A program made the translations under genes and the position numbers. This document shows, one piece after another, positions 1 through 8,231 of a stretch of DNA of 64,000 nucleotides. Under the pieces are notes generated by a model. It searched no databases. It was not told the origin of the DNA and was given only the letters and a program-made list of their open reading frames with translations. The DNA comes from Luteimonas sp. FCS-9 (lineage in GTDB: Bacteria > Pseudomonadota > Gammaproteobacteria > Xanthomonadales > Xanthomonadaceae): the NCBI RefSeq assembly GCF_001014645.1, contig NZ_LASZ01000003.1:186001-250000 (forward strand), given 5' to 3'. How positions within the stretch are numbered: position 1 is the first letter of the stretch; each line of letters opens with the position of its first letter.

Positions 1-1361
1 ACTCGCGCATGTGCGCCGAGGGCCATCGCCCGATCTGCCAGGACACCGGCATCGTGACCGTGTTCCTGGAGATCGGCATGCAGGTGCGCTGGGACGACGC
101 CACGATGGGCGTGGAGGACATGGTCAATGAAGGCGTGCGCCGCGCCTACAGCCATCCCGACAACAAGCTGCGCGCCAGCGTGCTGGCCGATCCGGCCGGT
201 GCGCGCCGCAATACCCGCGACAACACGCCGGCGGTGGTCAACGTCAAGGTCGTGCCCGGCAACACCGTGGACGTGATCGTCGCGGCCAAGGGCGGCGGCT
301 CGGAGGCCAAGTCCAAGTTCGCGATGCTCAACCCGTCCGACTCGATCGTCGACTGGGTGCTCAGGACGGTGCCGACGATGGGCGCGGGCTGGTGCCCGCC
401 GGGCATGCTCGGCATCGGCATCGGCGGCACCGCCGAGAAGGCGATGCTGCTGGCCAAGGAAGCGCTGATGGAGCCGATCGACATCGTCGACCTGAAGGCC
501 CGCGGCGCGTCGAACCGGATCGAGGAGCTGCGCCTGGAGCTCTACGAAAAGGTCAACGCGCTGGGCATCGGCGCGCAGGGCCTCGGCGGCCTGACCACCG
601 TGCTCGACATCAAGATAAGGGACTACCCGACGCACGCGGCGAACCTGCCGGTCGCGCTGATCCCCAACTGTGCGGCGACCCGCCATGCGCACTTCACGCT
701 CGACGGCAGCGGCCCGGTCGCGCTCGATCCGCCGTCGCTCGCCGACTGGCCCGAGCTGACCTACGCCCCGACCGGCGCACGCCGCGTCGACCTCGACACG
801 ATCACGCCCGAGGAGGTCGCGACCTTCAAGCCGGGCGAGGTGCTGCTGCTCAACGGCAAGCTGCTGACCGGCCGCGACGCCGCGCACAAGCGCATGGTCG
901 AGATGCTCGACCGCGGCGAGGCGTTGCCGGTCGACCTCAAGGGCCGCTTCATCTACTACGTCGGCCCGGTGGACCCGGTGCGGGACGAGGTCGTCGGGCC
1001 CGCGGGGCCGACCACCGCGACGCGGATGGACAAGTTCACCCGCCAGATCCTCGAGCAGACCGGCCTGCTGGGCATGGTCGGCAAGGCCGAGCGCGGCCCG
1101 GCGGCGATCGAGGCGATCAAGGCGCACCGGTCGGTCTACCTGATGGCGGTCGGCGGCTCGGCGTATCTGGTGTCCAGGGCGATCAAGGCCGCGCGGGTCC
1201 TCGCCTTCGAGGACCTCGGCATGGAGGCGATCTACGAGTTCGAGGTCGAGGACATGCCGGTGACCGTCGCCGTCGATTCGACCGGCACCTCGGTGCACGA
1301 GACCGGGCCGCGCGAGTGGAAGGCGCGCATCAGCGGCATCCCGGTGGTCGAGATCGCCTGA
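1..1361 (+). CDS. fumA: Class I fumarate hydratase (iron-sulfur type), 5' end outside window
   Basis: This gene encodes a one-chain class I fumarase, which interconverts fumarate and malate in the TCA cycle using an oxygen-sensitive [4Fe-4S] cluster. The reading frame is open from the first bases, so the N-terminus lies upstream of the window, and about 450 residues are visible. Seen in the sequence: an early GHRPICQDTG motif, a GWCPPGMLGIGIGG stretch and an NCAATRH motif, which together place the conserved cluster cysteines. The C-terminal third (from about residue 260 of the visible part) is the beta-type domain with the GPTTATRMD motif. The family is normally about 500-550 residues, so only a short N-terminal piece is missing. 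A strong intrinsic terminator follows 21 bp after the stop. Confidence 0.95.
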   Translation, partial: SRMCAEGHRPICQDTGIVTVFLEIGMQVRWDDATMGVEDMVNEGVRRAYSHPDNKLRASVLADPAGARRNTRDNTPAVVNVKVVPGNTVDVIVAAKGGGSEAKSKFAMLNPSDSIVDWVLRTVPTMGAGWCPPGMLGIGIGGTAEKAMLLAKEALMEPIDIVDLKARGASNRIEELRLELYEKVNALGIGAQGLGGLTTVLDIKIRDYPTHAANLPVALIPNCAATRHAHFTLDGSGPVALDPPSLADWPELTYAPTGARRVDLDTITPEEVATFKPGEVLLLNGKLLTGRDAAHKRMVEMLDRGEALPVDLKGRFIYYVGPVDPVRDEVVGPAGPTTATRMDKFTRQILEQTGLLGMVGKAERGPAAIEAIKAHRSVYLMAVGGSAYLVSRAIKAARVLAFEDLGMEAIYEFEVEDMPVTVAVDSTGTSVHETGPREWKARISGIPVVEIA

Positions 1362-1382
1362 TGGCAATCGGCTGACGGACGA

Positions 1383-1405
1383 CGGCGCCCGAGGGCGCCG
1401 TTTTT
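1383..1405 (+). terminator. Intrinsic terminator of the fumarase gene
   Basis: A perfect 8-bp GC stem (cggcgccc / gggcgccg) with a minimal loop is followed directly by five T residues. It lies just after the fumarase stop codon, so it ends that transcript. Confidence 0.85.
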
Positions 1406-1427
1406 CTTCTGGCGACATCGTCCCGCT

Positions 1428-1492
1428 GTAGGCGCGCGCTTGCGCGCGATGGACATTCCGGGAACGCCCATCGCACGCGAGCGCGCTCCTAC
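1428..1492. repeat. REP-like inverted pair, copy 1 (degenerate)
   Basis: Two facing copies of a short palindromic unit (core GCGCGCTTGCGCGCGAT) are separated by about 16 bp, in the gap between the fumarase terminator and the convergent desaturase gene. The left arm carries one substitution (GTAGGC instead of GTAGGA) and the right arm has CGCACGCGAG instead of the consensus. It belongs to the family seen at 23308-23374 and 59040-59108. Confidence 0.8.
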
Positions 1493-1529
1493 GGAACGCC
1501 GGCGACGGCGGCTTCTTCCCTGGCCCGCA

Positions 1530-2687
1530 CTAGTCCACGAACTCGTCGAAGGTCTTGCGACGCCGGAACGGCATCAGGTGCTGGCCGACGATGCCGCGCG
1601 GCACGGTCTCCAGCTTCATGACGCCGTATTCCTGCGGCCATTCGCGCTGGTCGCGCGGCAGCTTGAAGGTGCCCATCAGCATGTCGACCAGCGGCAGGTG
1701 GATCGCGTAGTTGACGTCGATGTAGGCCTGCTCGCGCGCGTGGTGCCAGTGGTGGTAGCGCGGCAGCACCAGCACGTACTCCAGCCAGCCGAAGCGCACG
1801 CCGATGTTGGCGTGGGCGACGACCGCCTGCAGGCCGACGAGGATGACGTAGGCGTTGACCGCCGGCGTCGAGAAGCCGAGCACCAGCAGCGGCAGCAGCA
1901 CGACGCTGCGCGTGAGCACGATCTCGACGAAGTGGATCCGCGAGCCGGCCAGCCAGTCCATCTCGCGGCTGGAGTGGTGCACCGCGTGGAAGCGCCAGAG
2001 CCAGGGGATGTTGTGGTAGGCGCGGTGCAGCAGCGCCTGCGCCAGGTCGGCGACGAACACCGCGATCAGGAACTGCGCCCAGACCGGCAGCGACTGGATC
2101 GCCCGCTCCAGTGACGGGAACGCGGCCAGGCCGGTGATCGTCGCGGTCGACGCGGTGACCAGGATCAGGATGAACTGCACCAGCACGTGGCTCATGAAGA
2201 AGTACGCCAGGTCGGTGCGCCAGCCCGGGCGCAGCGGCGACACCCGGCGCTTGCCCAGGTAGTGCTCCAGCGGCACGAATACCAGCGCCGAGAAGAACAG
2301 CGAGATCACGAACCAGTCCAGGCCGAGCGCGTAGGGGGTCTGGCCGATCGCGTCGAACTGCACGTTGGTGCCGCCCAGCAGCACCGCCAGCGTCGCGCTG
2401 CCGACGCCGATCGTGGCGATGCGCTTGTTGCGGTCGCGCAGGATCGCCAGTGTGCCGAGCGCGAACGCGGCGACCAGCCCCACCAGCAGCAGATTGCGCG
2501 CGAAGCCCTCGTCGTAGACCGCGCGGAACTCCTTGCTGGTCAGCAGTTCGGGGAAGTGGAAGCAGACGACGCCGAAGACGCTGAGCAGGCCCAGCAGTGC
2601 CGAGGCGTAGGCGAAGAACGAGCGCCGCGGACGGGCGGGGGGGGCGACGTCGGGAGATCGCGGGGGCGGGATGGCGGTGGCATCCAT
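1530..2687 (-). CDS. Sterol desaturase / fatty acid hydroxylase family membrane protein
   Basis: This is a predicted 385-residue integral membrane di-iron oxygenase of the fatty acid hydroxylase superfamily, which hydroxylates or desaturates lipids; the substrate cannot be told from sequence. Clustered histidine motifs supply the metal ligands: HRAYHN and FHAVHHSS in the middle of the chain, and YHHWHHA later. About eight hydrophobic segments surround them. The start was placed at the ATG opening MDATAIPPP; an upstream ATG would add 19 poorly conserved residues. The protein has a long hydrophobic N-terminal half before the catalytic domain, which is longer than a minimal family member. It is a single gene, convergent with fumarase. 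Confidence 0.8.
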   Translation of the reverse strand: MDATAIPPPRSPDVAPPARPRRSFFAYASALLGLLSVFGVVCFHFPELLTSKEFRAVYDEGFARNLLLVGLVAAFALGTLAILRDRNKRIATIGVGSATLAVLLGGTNVQFDAIGQTPYALGLDWFVISLFFSALVFVPLEHYLGKRRVSPLRPGWRTDLAYFFMSHVLVQFILILVTASTATITGLAAFPSLERAIQSLPVWAQFLIAVFVADLAQALLHRAYHNIPWLWRFHAVHHSSREMDWLAGSRIHFVEIVLTRSVVLLPLLVLGFSTPAVNAYVILVGLQAVVAHANIGVRFGWLEYVLVLPRYHHWHHAREQAYIDVNYAIHLPLVDMLMGTFKLPRDQREWPQEYGVMKLETVPRGIVGQHLMPFRRRKTFDEFVD

Positions 2688-2816
2688 GCGCGGGTCCTGG
2701 CAGGCGGCGGCGCCGCGGGCGAGCCGATCATAGCCGCTCGCCACGCTGGTGCCGCAAGTGCCCCCGGGCCGCCCATGCTGGGCCGGGCGCGGGCGGTCAC
2801 GCCCGCGCTGCCGGCT

Positions 2817-3968
2817 TCAGAACCAGTCCATCAGCGAGATGCCCAGGCCGACGTAGGTCGCCTTGTGGTTGTAGTCGATCAGGCTCTCGCCGTACCCGTC
2901 GAACACCTGCAGATGGCCGCGGAAGTTGCGGTGGATCGGGAAGCCCCAGTCGAACTGCAGCGCGCCGTGCGAGCGGTCGCCGCCGCGCAGCGAGTGCCGC
3001 GCCATCAGCGAGAACTGGTGGCCGTCGTCGCGCACGTGGGTCAGCGTCAGGTCGCCGCGTCCCATGTAGTCGGCGATGTCGGGGTTGTCGCCGTCGCTGC
3101 CCTCGCTGAGCACGATCCACGGGCGCGCGGTCAGCGCCCAGTTCTGGCGGTCGAAGCCGAAGTTGAACATCACCCGGTTCCAGCTGCGCGACAGCGGGTC
3201 GCCGCGCCCGTTGGACTGGTGGTTGATGCCGATGCCGCTCATGCGCCCGCGCCAGCCGCCCGGCAGCCCGTAGTTGTTGCGGAACACCATCAGGATCTCG
3301 GGCTCGTAGTTGGTCTCGCGGAACGGGCGCGAGTTGTCGTCGCTGTAGACCTGCCAGCGCGAGCTCTGGGTGTAGCCCATCCAGATGTCGCCGTTGTTGC
3401 CGAACAGGTTCTCCACCGCCTTGGTCTTGAAGCTGATCTGGAACTTGGCCTCGGTGCTGTCGAGCGCGAGCGGGTCGGTGACCGTGTTCGCCGGGTTCGG
3501 CGAGCTCGGCGTGCGGTTGACGTCCGAGGTCCAGAACACCGGCAGCAGGTACAGCGGCTTGTAGGCGCGCAGGTTGAAGATGCCCAGCTTGGAGTCCTTC
3601 GCCAGCTCCCAGCGGCTGTCGAGCAGCGAGCCCTGGCCGGCGTTGGCGATCGCGTCCTCGAGCCCGCGGGTGGTGTCGCGCGCGTAGAGGTGGGTGCTGC
3701 GCGGCTCGGTCGACAGCACTTCGGCGAGCGCAGCCGGGTCGCGGCGCAGCTCGCGCGCGCGCTCGGCGGTGACGTCGGCCTGCGGCGTCGGCGGCGCCTG
3801 GCGACCGGCGAACGCGTCGTAGCACGCCAGCCGCTGCGCGTCCTGTTCGACCGCCAGGCAGGCCTCGAGACTGGCGGGCGCGGCCGGTGCGGTCGGCACG
3901 GTCTGCGCCAGGGCGGGCGCGGACAGCCCGGCAAGCGCGGCCGGGAGCAGGGCGAGGCGGAGATTCAT
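2817..3968 (-). CDS. pldA: Outer membrane phospholipase A (OMPLA)
   Basis: PldA is an outer-membrane beta-barrel enzyme that hydrolyses acyl chains of phospholipids that reach the outer leaflet. The 383-residue precursor starts with a clear signal peptide (residues 1-21, ending ALA-Q). The catalytic signature is intact: His250 and Ser252 in the GINHQSNG motif and Asn264 in SRSWNR, matching the family His-Ser-Asn triad. Alternating barrel strands run to a C-terminal WF, as expected for Bam recognition. The N-terminal extension (residues 22-110) contains a Cys-rich element (CLAVEQ...LACYDAF) common in xanthomonad homologues. Its start overlaps the stop of the upstream mechanosensitive channel gene by 4 bp, so the two are cotranscribed. 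Confidence 0.93.
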   Translation of the reverse strand: MNLRLALLPAALAGLSAPALAQTVPTAPAAPASLEACLAVEQDAQRLACYDAFAGRQAPPTPQADVTAERARELRRDPAALAEVLSTEPRSTHLYARDTTRGLEDAIANAGQGSLLDSRWELAKDSKLGIFNLRAYKPLYLLPVFWTSDVNRTPSSPNPANTVTDPLALDSTEAKFQISFKTKAVENLFGNNGDIWMGYTQSSRWQVYSDDNSRPFRETNYEPEILMVFRNNYGLPGGWRGRMSGIGINHQSNGRGDPLSRSWNRVMFNFGFDRQNWALTARPWIVLSEGSDGDNPDIADYMGRGDLTLTHVRDDGHQFSLMARHSLRGGDRSHGALQFDWGFPIHRNFRGHLQVFDGYGESLIDYNHKATYVGLGISLMDWF

Positions 3969-5197
3969 TGCGGGGTGTCCTTTGCGATCAGCAGGTTCTG
4001 GGGGTCGGCGTTGACGACTTCGGCGACGTGCCGGTCGATGTCGCGGTTGACCGAGGTATCGACGCCGGCGCTGGTCGCCGGCTCGATGTCGTGATCATCG
4101 CGGGGCTCGCCCGCGTCCTGCGTGAGGACGACGTGGGTGGTGGTGCGCGGGCCCTGGATGCCGGCGCGCCAGAACGCGGCCTTGACCCGGCGGATCGCCT
4201 CGCCCCGGGTCTTGCCCAGGTCGCTCTTGCGCTGGTCGACCCAGCCGAAGAAGCGCAGCACGCTGCCCGAGGCGCCGAACTCGACCAGCGTCCACGACGG
4301 GCCGGGCTCGGTGAGCACGTCGTCGATCGCGGCGATCTCGGCCAGCGCGATCGACTCGGCCTGGCGGATCGAATGGCTGGCGTCGATGTTCATCGCGAAG
4401 TCGAAACGCCGGCGCGGGTTGCTGCTGTAGTTGAGGATCACCGCCTTGAACACCAGCGCGTTGGGCAGGCGCAACTCGTTGCCCTCGGCGGTGACCAGTA
4501 TCATCGCGCGTGCGCTCAGCGACGCGACCCTGCCTTCGTAGCTGTCGATCTTGACCGTCTCGCCCGGCTCGAACGGGCGGCGCAGGCTCAGCAGGATGCC
4601 GGCGATGTAGTTCTCGGCGATGTCCTTGAACGCGAAACCCATCGCGATGCCGACCACGCCGGCCGAGCCGAACACCACGCCGATCACCGCGGTGGCATTG
4701 AGCAGGTCGAGCGCGATCACGATCCCCAGCAGCAGGATCGTCGCCTGCACCCCGCGCCGCAGCAGGCTGTCGAGATAGGGGTTGCGCGTGCGCAGGTGCA
4801 GCCAGTGCAGGCGTTGCGACACGACCCGGCCCAGCCAGGCGGCCAGGGCGACGACCAGGCCTGCGGCCAGCAGCAACGGCAGGTTCGCGATCAGCCGCAT
4901 GATGCGCGCCAGCGTCTCGTCGTAGACCGCGTCGAAGCGGCCGCGTACGTCTGCCTCCTCGAACGCCTGCGCCGCGCTGGCGGCGACCGCATCGCGCTCC
5001 TGGGGCGCCGGGGCGGCGGACGGCTGGGGCGCGTCCGGGGGCGCCACGGGCGCCGCTTGAGCCGCCGGCGCCGCGGGCATGGCCTCGGCGGGCAGCGCGG
5101 CCGCGCCGACAATGCAGGCCAGGCTCAGAACGACGAACAGCCGGCGGAGCCGGCTGCGAGGAAAGGGCGGGGAGGCGGCGTCGGGATGATCGGTCAT
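3965..5197 (-). CDS. MscS-family small-conductance mechanosensitive channel
   Basis: This 410-residue inner-membrane channel probably releases solutes on hypo-osmotic shock. A hydrophobic N-terminal segment (about 20-36), likely a signal anchor, precedes an Ala/Pro-rich linker (40-70). Transmembrane helices lie near 104-124 and 148-168, and the pore-lining helix with its glycine/alanine pattern (GSAGVVGIAMGFAFKDIAEN) is at about 177-196. A beta domain follows (PGETVKIDSYEGRV) and then an alpha/beta C-terminal domain. It is translationally coupled to pldA through a 4-bp overlap, which links envelope stress relief with outer-membrane phospholipid clearance; that functional link is inference. 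Confidence 0.9.
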   Translation of the reverse strand: MTDHPDAASPPFPRSRLRRLFVVLSLACIVGAAALPAEAMPAAPAAQAAPVAPPDAPQPSAAPAPQERDAVAASAAQAFEEADVRGRFDAVYDETLARIMRLIANLPLLLAAGLVVALAAWLGRVVSQRLHWLHLRTRNPYLDSLLRRGVQATILLLGIVIALDLLNATAVIGVVFGSAGVVGIAMGFAFKDIAENYIAGILLSLRRPFEPGETVKIDSYEGRVASLSARAMILVTAEGNELRLPNALVFKAVILNYSSNPRRRFDFAMNIDASHSIRQAESIALAEIAAIDDVLTEPGPSWTLVEFGASGSVLRFFGWVDQRKSDLGKTRGEAIRRVKAAFWRAGIQGPRTTTHVVLTQDAGEPRDDHDIEPATSAGVDTSVNRDIDRHVAEVVNADPQNLLIAKDTPQ

Positions 5198-5212
5198 CGG
5201 GCTATTGTGGAC

Positions 5213-5713
5213 TCAGAACCACCAGGCGAATGCGAAGACCGCGAGCATCGAGACCGCCAGCGCCAGTTTCAGCGCCACGCCCAGCGCGATGCCCAGCCAC
5301 GTCCCGACCCCGACCCGGGCGGCCTGTCCGAGGCCTGCGGGATACAGGTTCCGTCGACTCAGCAGTTCCCCCGCGACCGCGCCGACGAAGGGACCGGCGA
5401 ACAGCCCGGGCAGACCGAAGAACAGCCCGACGAACGTCCCGATCACCGTGCCCAGCAGCGCCAGCCGGCTGGCGCCCACGCGCTTGGCGCCGACCGCCGT
5501 CGCCCAGAAGTCCACCGCGAACGAGACCGCGGTCAGTACCCCCAGCACGACGAGCGGCAGCGCCCCGACGCGCCCGAAGCCGTCCGCCCAGGCGGCTGTC
5601 AGCAGGCCGGCGAACACCAGCGGCAGGCCGGGCAGGGCGGGCAGCACGACGCCCGCCAGGCCCACGACGACCAGCAGTCCGGCGAGCAGATAGAACAGCG
5701 CCGTCAGGTCCAT
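5213..5713 (-). CDS. DUF456 family inner-membrane protein
   Basis: This 166-residue, very hydrophobic protein matches the DUF456 pattern: glycine-rich helices (GLAGVVLPALPGLPLVFAG near the N-terminus and GLFFGLPGLFAGPFVGAVAGEL around residues 95-117) and four to five transmembrane segments. Members have no established biochemical function. It lies 15 bp upstream of the mechanosensitive channel gene on the same strand, so the three genes 5713 to 2817 probably form one membrane-protein operon. The start ATG is the only one that keeps the first helix. Confidence 0.8.
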   Translation of the reverse strand: MDLTALFYLLAGLLVVVGLAGVVLPALPGLPLVFAGLLTAAWADGFGRVGALPLVVLGVLTAVSFAVDFWATAVGAKRVGASRLALLGTVIGTFVGLFFGLPGLFAGPFVGAVAGELLSRRNLYPAGLGQAARVGVGTWLGIALGVALKLALAVSMLAVFAFAWWF

Positions 5714-5769
5714 CGCAGGCCCCGCGGATGGGGGCGGAAGAGGCCTCCGGAGGGGGCGTCGGCACGCGA

Positions 5770-5798
5770 TTGCATTTTCATAAATGCCGGGTTACTTT
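5770..5798 (+). promoter_or_regulatory. Candidate sigma-70 promoter of the cold-shock gene
   Basis: TTGCAT is followed by a 17-bp spacer and TACTTT, a plausible -35/-10 pair in an AT-richer patch of this GC-rich window. Transcription would start near 5805 and give a leader of about 160 nt before the ATG at 5967. Cold-shock genes typically have such long structured leaders. This comes from inspection only. Confidence 0.45.
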
Positions 5799-5966
5799 GC
5801 ATCCGCTGTGTTTGTCAAGGTCACCGTGAATCGTGACCCTGCATCAAGTCTCGTTGGCTCGTTCCATCGGTCCGCTGCATCGTCGCACCCGTGTTCTCCT
5901 TGCAACCAGCCGCCCGACAGGCGTAATCGATCGATACATCGAACAGTTCCAGGGAGAGAGAGCAAC

Positions 5967-6176
5967 ATGGCAGAGCGCGAGACCGGTACCGTGAAGTGGT
6001 TCAACGATGCCAAGGGATTCGGATTCATCAGCCGCGAAAGCGGCGAGGACGTGTTCGTGCATTTCCGCGCCATCCAGGGCACGGGCTTCAAGAGCCTGCA
6101 GGAAGGCCAGAAGGTCAGCTTCACCGTGGTCCAGGGCCAGAAGGGCCTGCAGGCCGACGCCGTGACGCCGCTCTGA
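5967..6176 (+). CDS. cspA: Cold-shock protein (CspA family)
   Basis: This 69-residue single cold-shock domain protein binds single-stranded RNA and DNA and melts RNA structure. Both nucleic-acid-binding motifs are present: KGFGFIS (RNP1, about residues 16-22) and VFVHF (RNP2, about 29-33). Length and sequence are typical, and function is general RNA chaperoning. An AGGGAGAG Shine-Dalgarno sequence precedes the ATG. The gene stands alone, with a leader of about 160 nt from a candidate promoter at 5770 and a strong terminator straight after it. Cold induction is plausible but not shown by the sequence. Confidence 0.95.
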   Translation: MAERETGTVKWFNDAKGFGFISRESGEDVFVHFRAIQGTGFKSLQEGQKVSFTVVQGQKGLQADAVTPL

Positions 6177-6199
6177 CAGGCTGCAACCTCCGAAAGGAA

Positions 6200-6227
6200 A
6201 AAACCCGGCCGTCGGCCGGGTTTTTTC
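6200..6227 (+). terminator. Intrinsic terminator of the cold-shock gene
   Basis: A 7-bp stem (cccggcc / ggccggg) with a 3-nt loop is flanked by A residues and followed by six T residues. It would also work in the reverse direction for the convergent lipoprotein gene. Confidence 0.9.
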
Positions 6228-6255
6228 TTGGTGCATCCGGTGCGGTCGCCCGCGG

Positions 6256-6741
6256 TCAGTAGGCGTAGGCCCGGCCGTTCTGGATGCGCACCGAAGCGCC
6301 TTCCTGGATGCCGCCCAGGTCGCTCTGCGTGAACACGGCTGTCCGGCCATCCTGCATGCGCACGTGCACGTTGTACTGGCGCGCACCTTCGACGCGGTTC
6401 TGGATCGCGTTGCCGGCAACCGCGCCGCCGACCGCGCCCGCGCCGATCGCGACGTTGCGGCGGCCCTCGCTGTCGGTGTTGCGGCGCGCGAGTTCCTTGG
6501 CGGCGACCGCGCCGACGATGCCGCCGATGACCGGGCCGGCGATGTTCGGATTGCCGTTGGTGCCGACCGCCTCGATGCGCGTCACCGTGCCGCAGTCGTA
6601 GCAGTTGGATGCGCGGCCGTATCCGCCGCTGCCGTAGCCGCTGCCGTAGTCGGAGCCGGACGAGTAGCCGGGCGAGGTGGCGCAGCCGGCCAGCGCCATC
6701 GAGGCGGCGACGACCGCCGTGCCGATCAGACGAGAATTCAT
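6256..6741 (-). CDS. Glycine-zipper outer-membrane lipoprotein (SlyB/Pcp-like)
   Basis: This 161-residue lipoprotein carries a lipoprotein signal peptide with the lipobox LAGC (Cys20). A Gly/Ser/Tyr-rich linker follows (about 24-45). A CYDCGTVTRIE element then leads into a glycine-zipper 2TM domain (IAGPVIGGIVGAVAAKELAR and AIGAGAVGGAVAGNAIQNRVE, about residues 67-117) and a small beta domain that binds no obvious ligand. SlyB-like proteins stabilise the outer membrane, and this role is inferred. The gene converges on the cold-shock gene. Confidence 0.85.
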   Translation of the reverse strand: MNSRLIGTAVVAASMALAGCATSPGYSSGSDYGSGYGSGGYGRASNCYDCGTVTRIEAVGTNGNPNIAGPVIGGIVGAVAAKELARRNTDSEGRRNVAIGAGAVGGAVAGNAIQNRVEGARQYNVHVRMQDGRTAVFTQSDLGGIQEGASVRIQNGRAYAY

Positions 6742-6881
6742 GGACGTCTCCTAGCGTGAGCGGGCCCGTCGCCCGACGCTGCCAACGCTAGGTGGGGCGG
6801 CGTGAATGGGGCAGCAATTCCCCGCGCGCCGGACGCGTCGCTCGCAGCGTCGTCCAGCGGCGATTCAGACGCTCGTCGCGC

Positions 6882-7340
6882 TCAGCGCAGGTCGCGGTGG
6901 CAGTCGCCGCAGGTCTCGCCGATCGCATCGACGGTGGCGCGCAAGGCCGCGCAGTCGCCCGGTGGCGAGGCCAGCGCCGCGTCGAGCGTGCGCCGCGTGC
7001 GGTCGGCATGCGCGGCGAATCCGCGATGGTCGCGCAGGTCGGGAAAGGCCGGTGCCAGATCGTCGGACAGCAGGCGCAGCGTGCGCAGGTTCGCCAGGCC
7101 GTCGGCCGGCGCGCAGCGACCGGCCTCGACATCGGCTTCGAGCCCGGCCAAGTGAGCCTGGTAGAGCCGCATCAGCGCGGCCGGGTAGTGATCCTGCCAG
7201 CCCCGCCGGCTCTCGAGCGCGCGCAGCACGACGACGAGGGCGAAGACGCCGACCATCAGGCCGATCGCGAACACCACCGCGTAGCGCGCGGCCGCCGACG
7301 GCGGCGCGGGGGCGGGCGGGCGTGGCTCGGGCGTGGACAT
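6882..7340 (-). CDS. Membrane-tethered cytochrome c'-like protein
   Basis: This 152-residue protein has one N-terminal transmembrane anchor (about residues 20-40) after a proline-rich tail, then a helical periplasmic domain. At the extreme C-terminus is a single haem-attachment motif, Cys144-Gly-Asp-Cys147-His148. A C-terminal CXXCH after four helices is the layout of class II (c'/c556) cytochromes, so the protein probably binds one covalent haem. Its redox partner is unknown. The start at 7340 gives the TM anchor, while a much longer upstream frame is just GC-rich read-through. It is divergent from tcdA. Confidence 0.6.
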   Translation of the reverse strand: MSTPEPRPPAPAPPSAAARYAVVFAIGLMVGVFALVVVLRALESRRGWQDHYPAALMRLYQAHLAGLEADVEAGRCAPADGLANLRTLRLLSDDLAPAFPDLRDHRGFAAHADRTRRTLDAALASPPGDCAALRATVDAIGETCGDCHRDLR

Positions 7341-7420
7341 CGCGCGCTCCTGGCGTCGGCTGGGGCGGCGCGACCATAGCACGCGGTCCGGCCGGGCCGG
7401 GGCACCGGTAGAATCCACGC

Positions 7421-8224
7421 ATGGACGAAGACGCACGCGCCCGCTTTTCCGGAATCGAACGCCTGTACGGGCAGGGCGCGCTCGCGCGGCTGCTGCAGCG
7501 CCACGTCGCGGTGGTCGGGCTGGGCGGCGTCGGCTCCTGGGTCGCCGAGGCACTCGCGCGCAGCGGCGTCGGCACGCTGACGCTGATCGATGCCGACGAC
7601 CTGTGCGTGTCCAACACCAACCGGCAGTTGCCGGCGCTCGAAGGCCAGTACGGGCGCAACAAGGCCCGGGTCATGGCCGAGCGCTGCCTGGCGATCCATC
7701 CGCGCGCGACGGTGCACGCGTTGGAGGACTTCGTGACCCCGGCCAACCTCGAGACGTTGCTGGGGCGGGGCTACGATCTGGTGATCGACGCCTGCGACAG
7801 CTTCCGCAGCAAGGTCGAGCTGATCGCGTGGTGCCGCCGGCGCAAGCTGCCGGTGATCACCGTGGGCGCCGCGGGCGGGCGCATCGACCCGACGCTGGTG
7901 CGCGTGCGCGATCTCTCGCGCACCGAGCACGACGCGATGCTCGCGCTGATCCGCAAGAAGCTGCGCACGGAGTTCAACTTCCCCAAGAGCCCGAAGCGCT
8001 ATTTCGGCGTGCCGGCGATCTACTCGCTGGAGAACGTGCGCTATCCGCAGGCCGACGGCACGGTCTGCGGCATCCGCCCGCAGCTCGGTCCGGACGCGGC
8101 GCTCAACCTCGATTGCGGCAGCGGCCTGGGGGCGGCGACGCACATCACCGGTGCGTTCGCGTTCGCCGCCGCCGGCAAGGCGCTCGAACTGCTGCTGCGG
8201 CCCGCGGCAGACGCCGCGGCCTGA
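7421..8224 (+). CDS. tcdA: tRNA threonylcarbamoyladenosine dehydratase (TcdA/CsdL)
   Basis: This 267-residue E1-like enzyme uses ATP to cyclise t6A37 to ct6A in ANN-decoding tRNAs. The dinucleotide-like ATP site GLGGVGSW is at about residues 33-40, followed by the adenylation-type pattern DADDLCVSNTNRQ (57-69). The family element YSLENVRYPQ is near 205-214. Length is normal. The reading frame begins at an ATG 80 bp from the divergent cytochrome gene. It converges with tatD, with only 7 bp between the two stops. Confidence 0.93.
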   Translation: MDEDARARFSGIERLYGQGALARLLQRHVAVVGLGGVGSWVAEALARSGVGTLTLIDADDLCVSNTNRQLPALEGQYGRNKARVMAERCLAIHPRATVHALEDFVTPANLETLLGRGYDLVIDACDSFRSKVELIAWCRRRKLPVITVGAAGGRIDPTLVRVRDLSRTEHDAMLALIRKKLRTEFNFPKSPKRYFGVPAIYSLENVRYPQADGTVCGIRPQLGPDAALNLDCGSGLGAATHITGAFAFAAAGKALELLLRPAADAAA

Positions 8225-8231
8225 ATCGCGC

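Noticed and set aside
2745-2816. Hairpin between the desaturase and pldA genes as a terminator
   Set aside because: The stem is imperfect and there is no T-run, so only a weak structure is possible.
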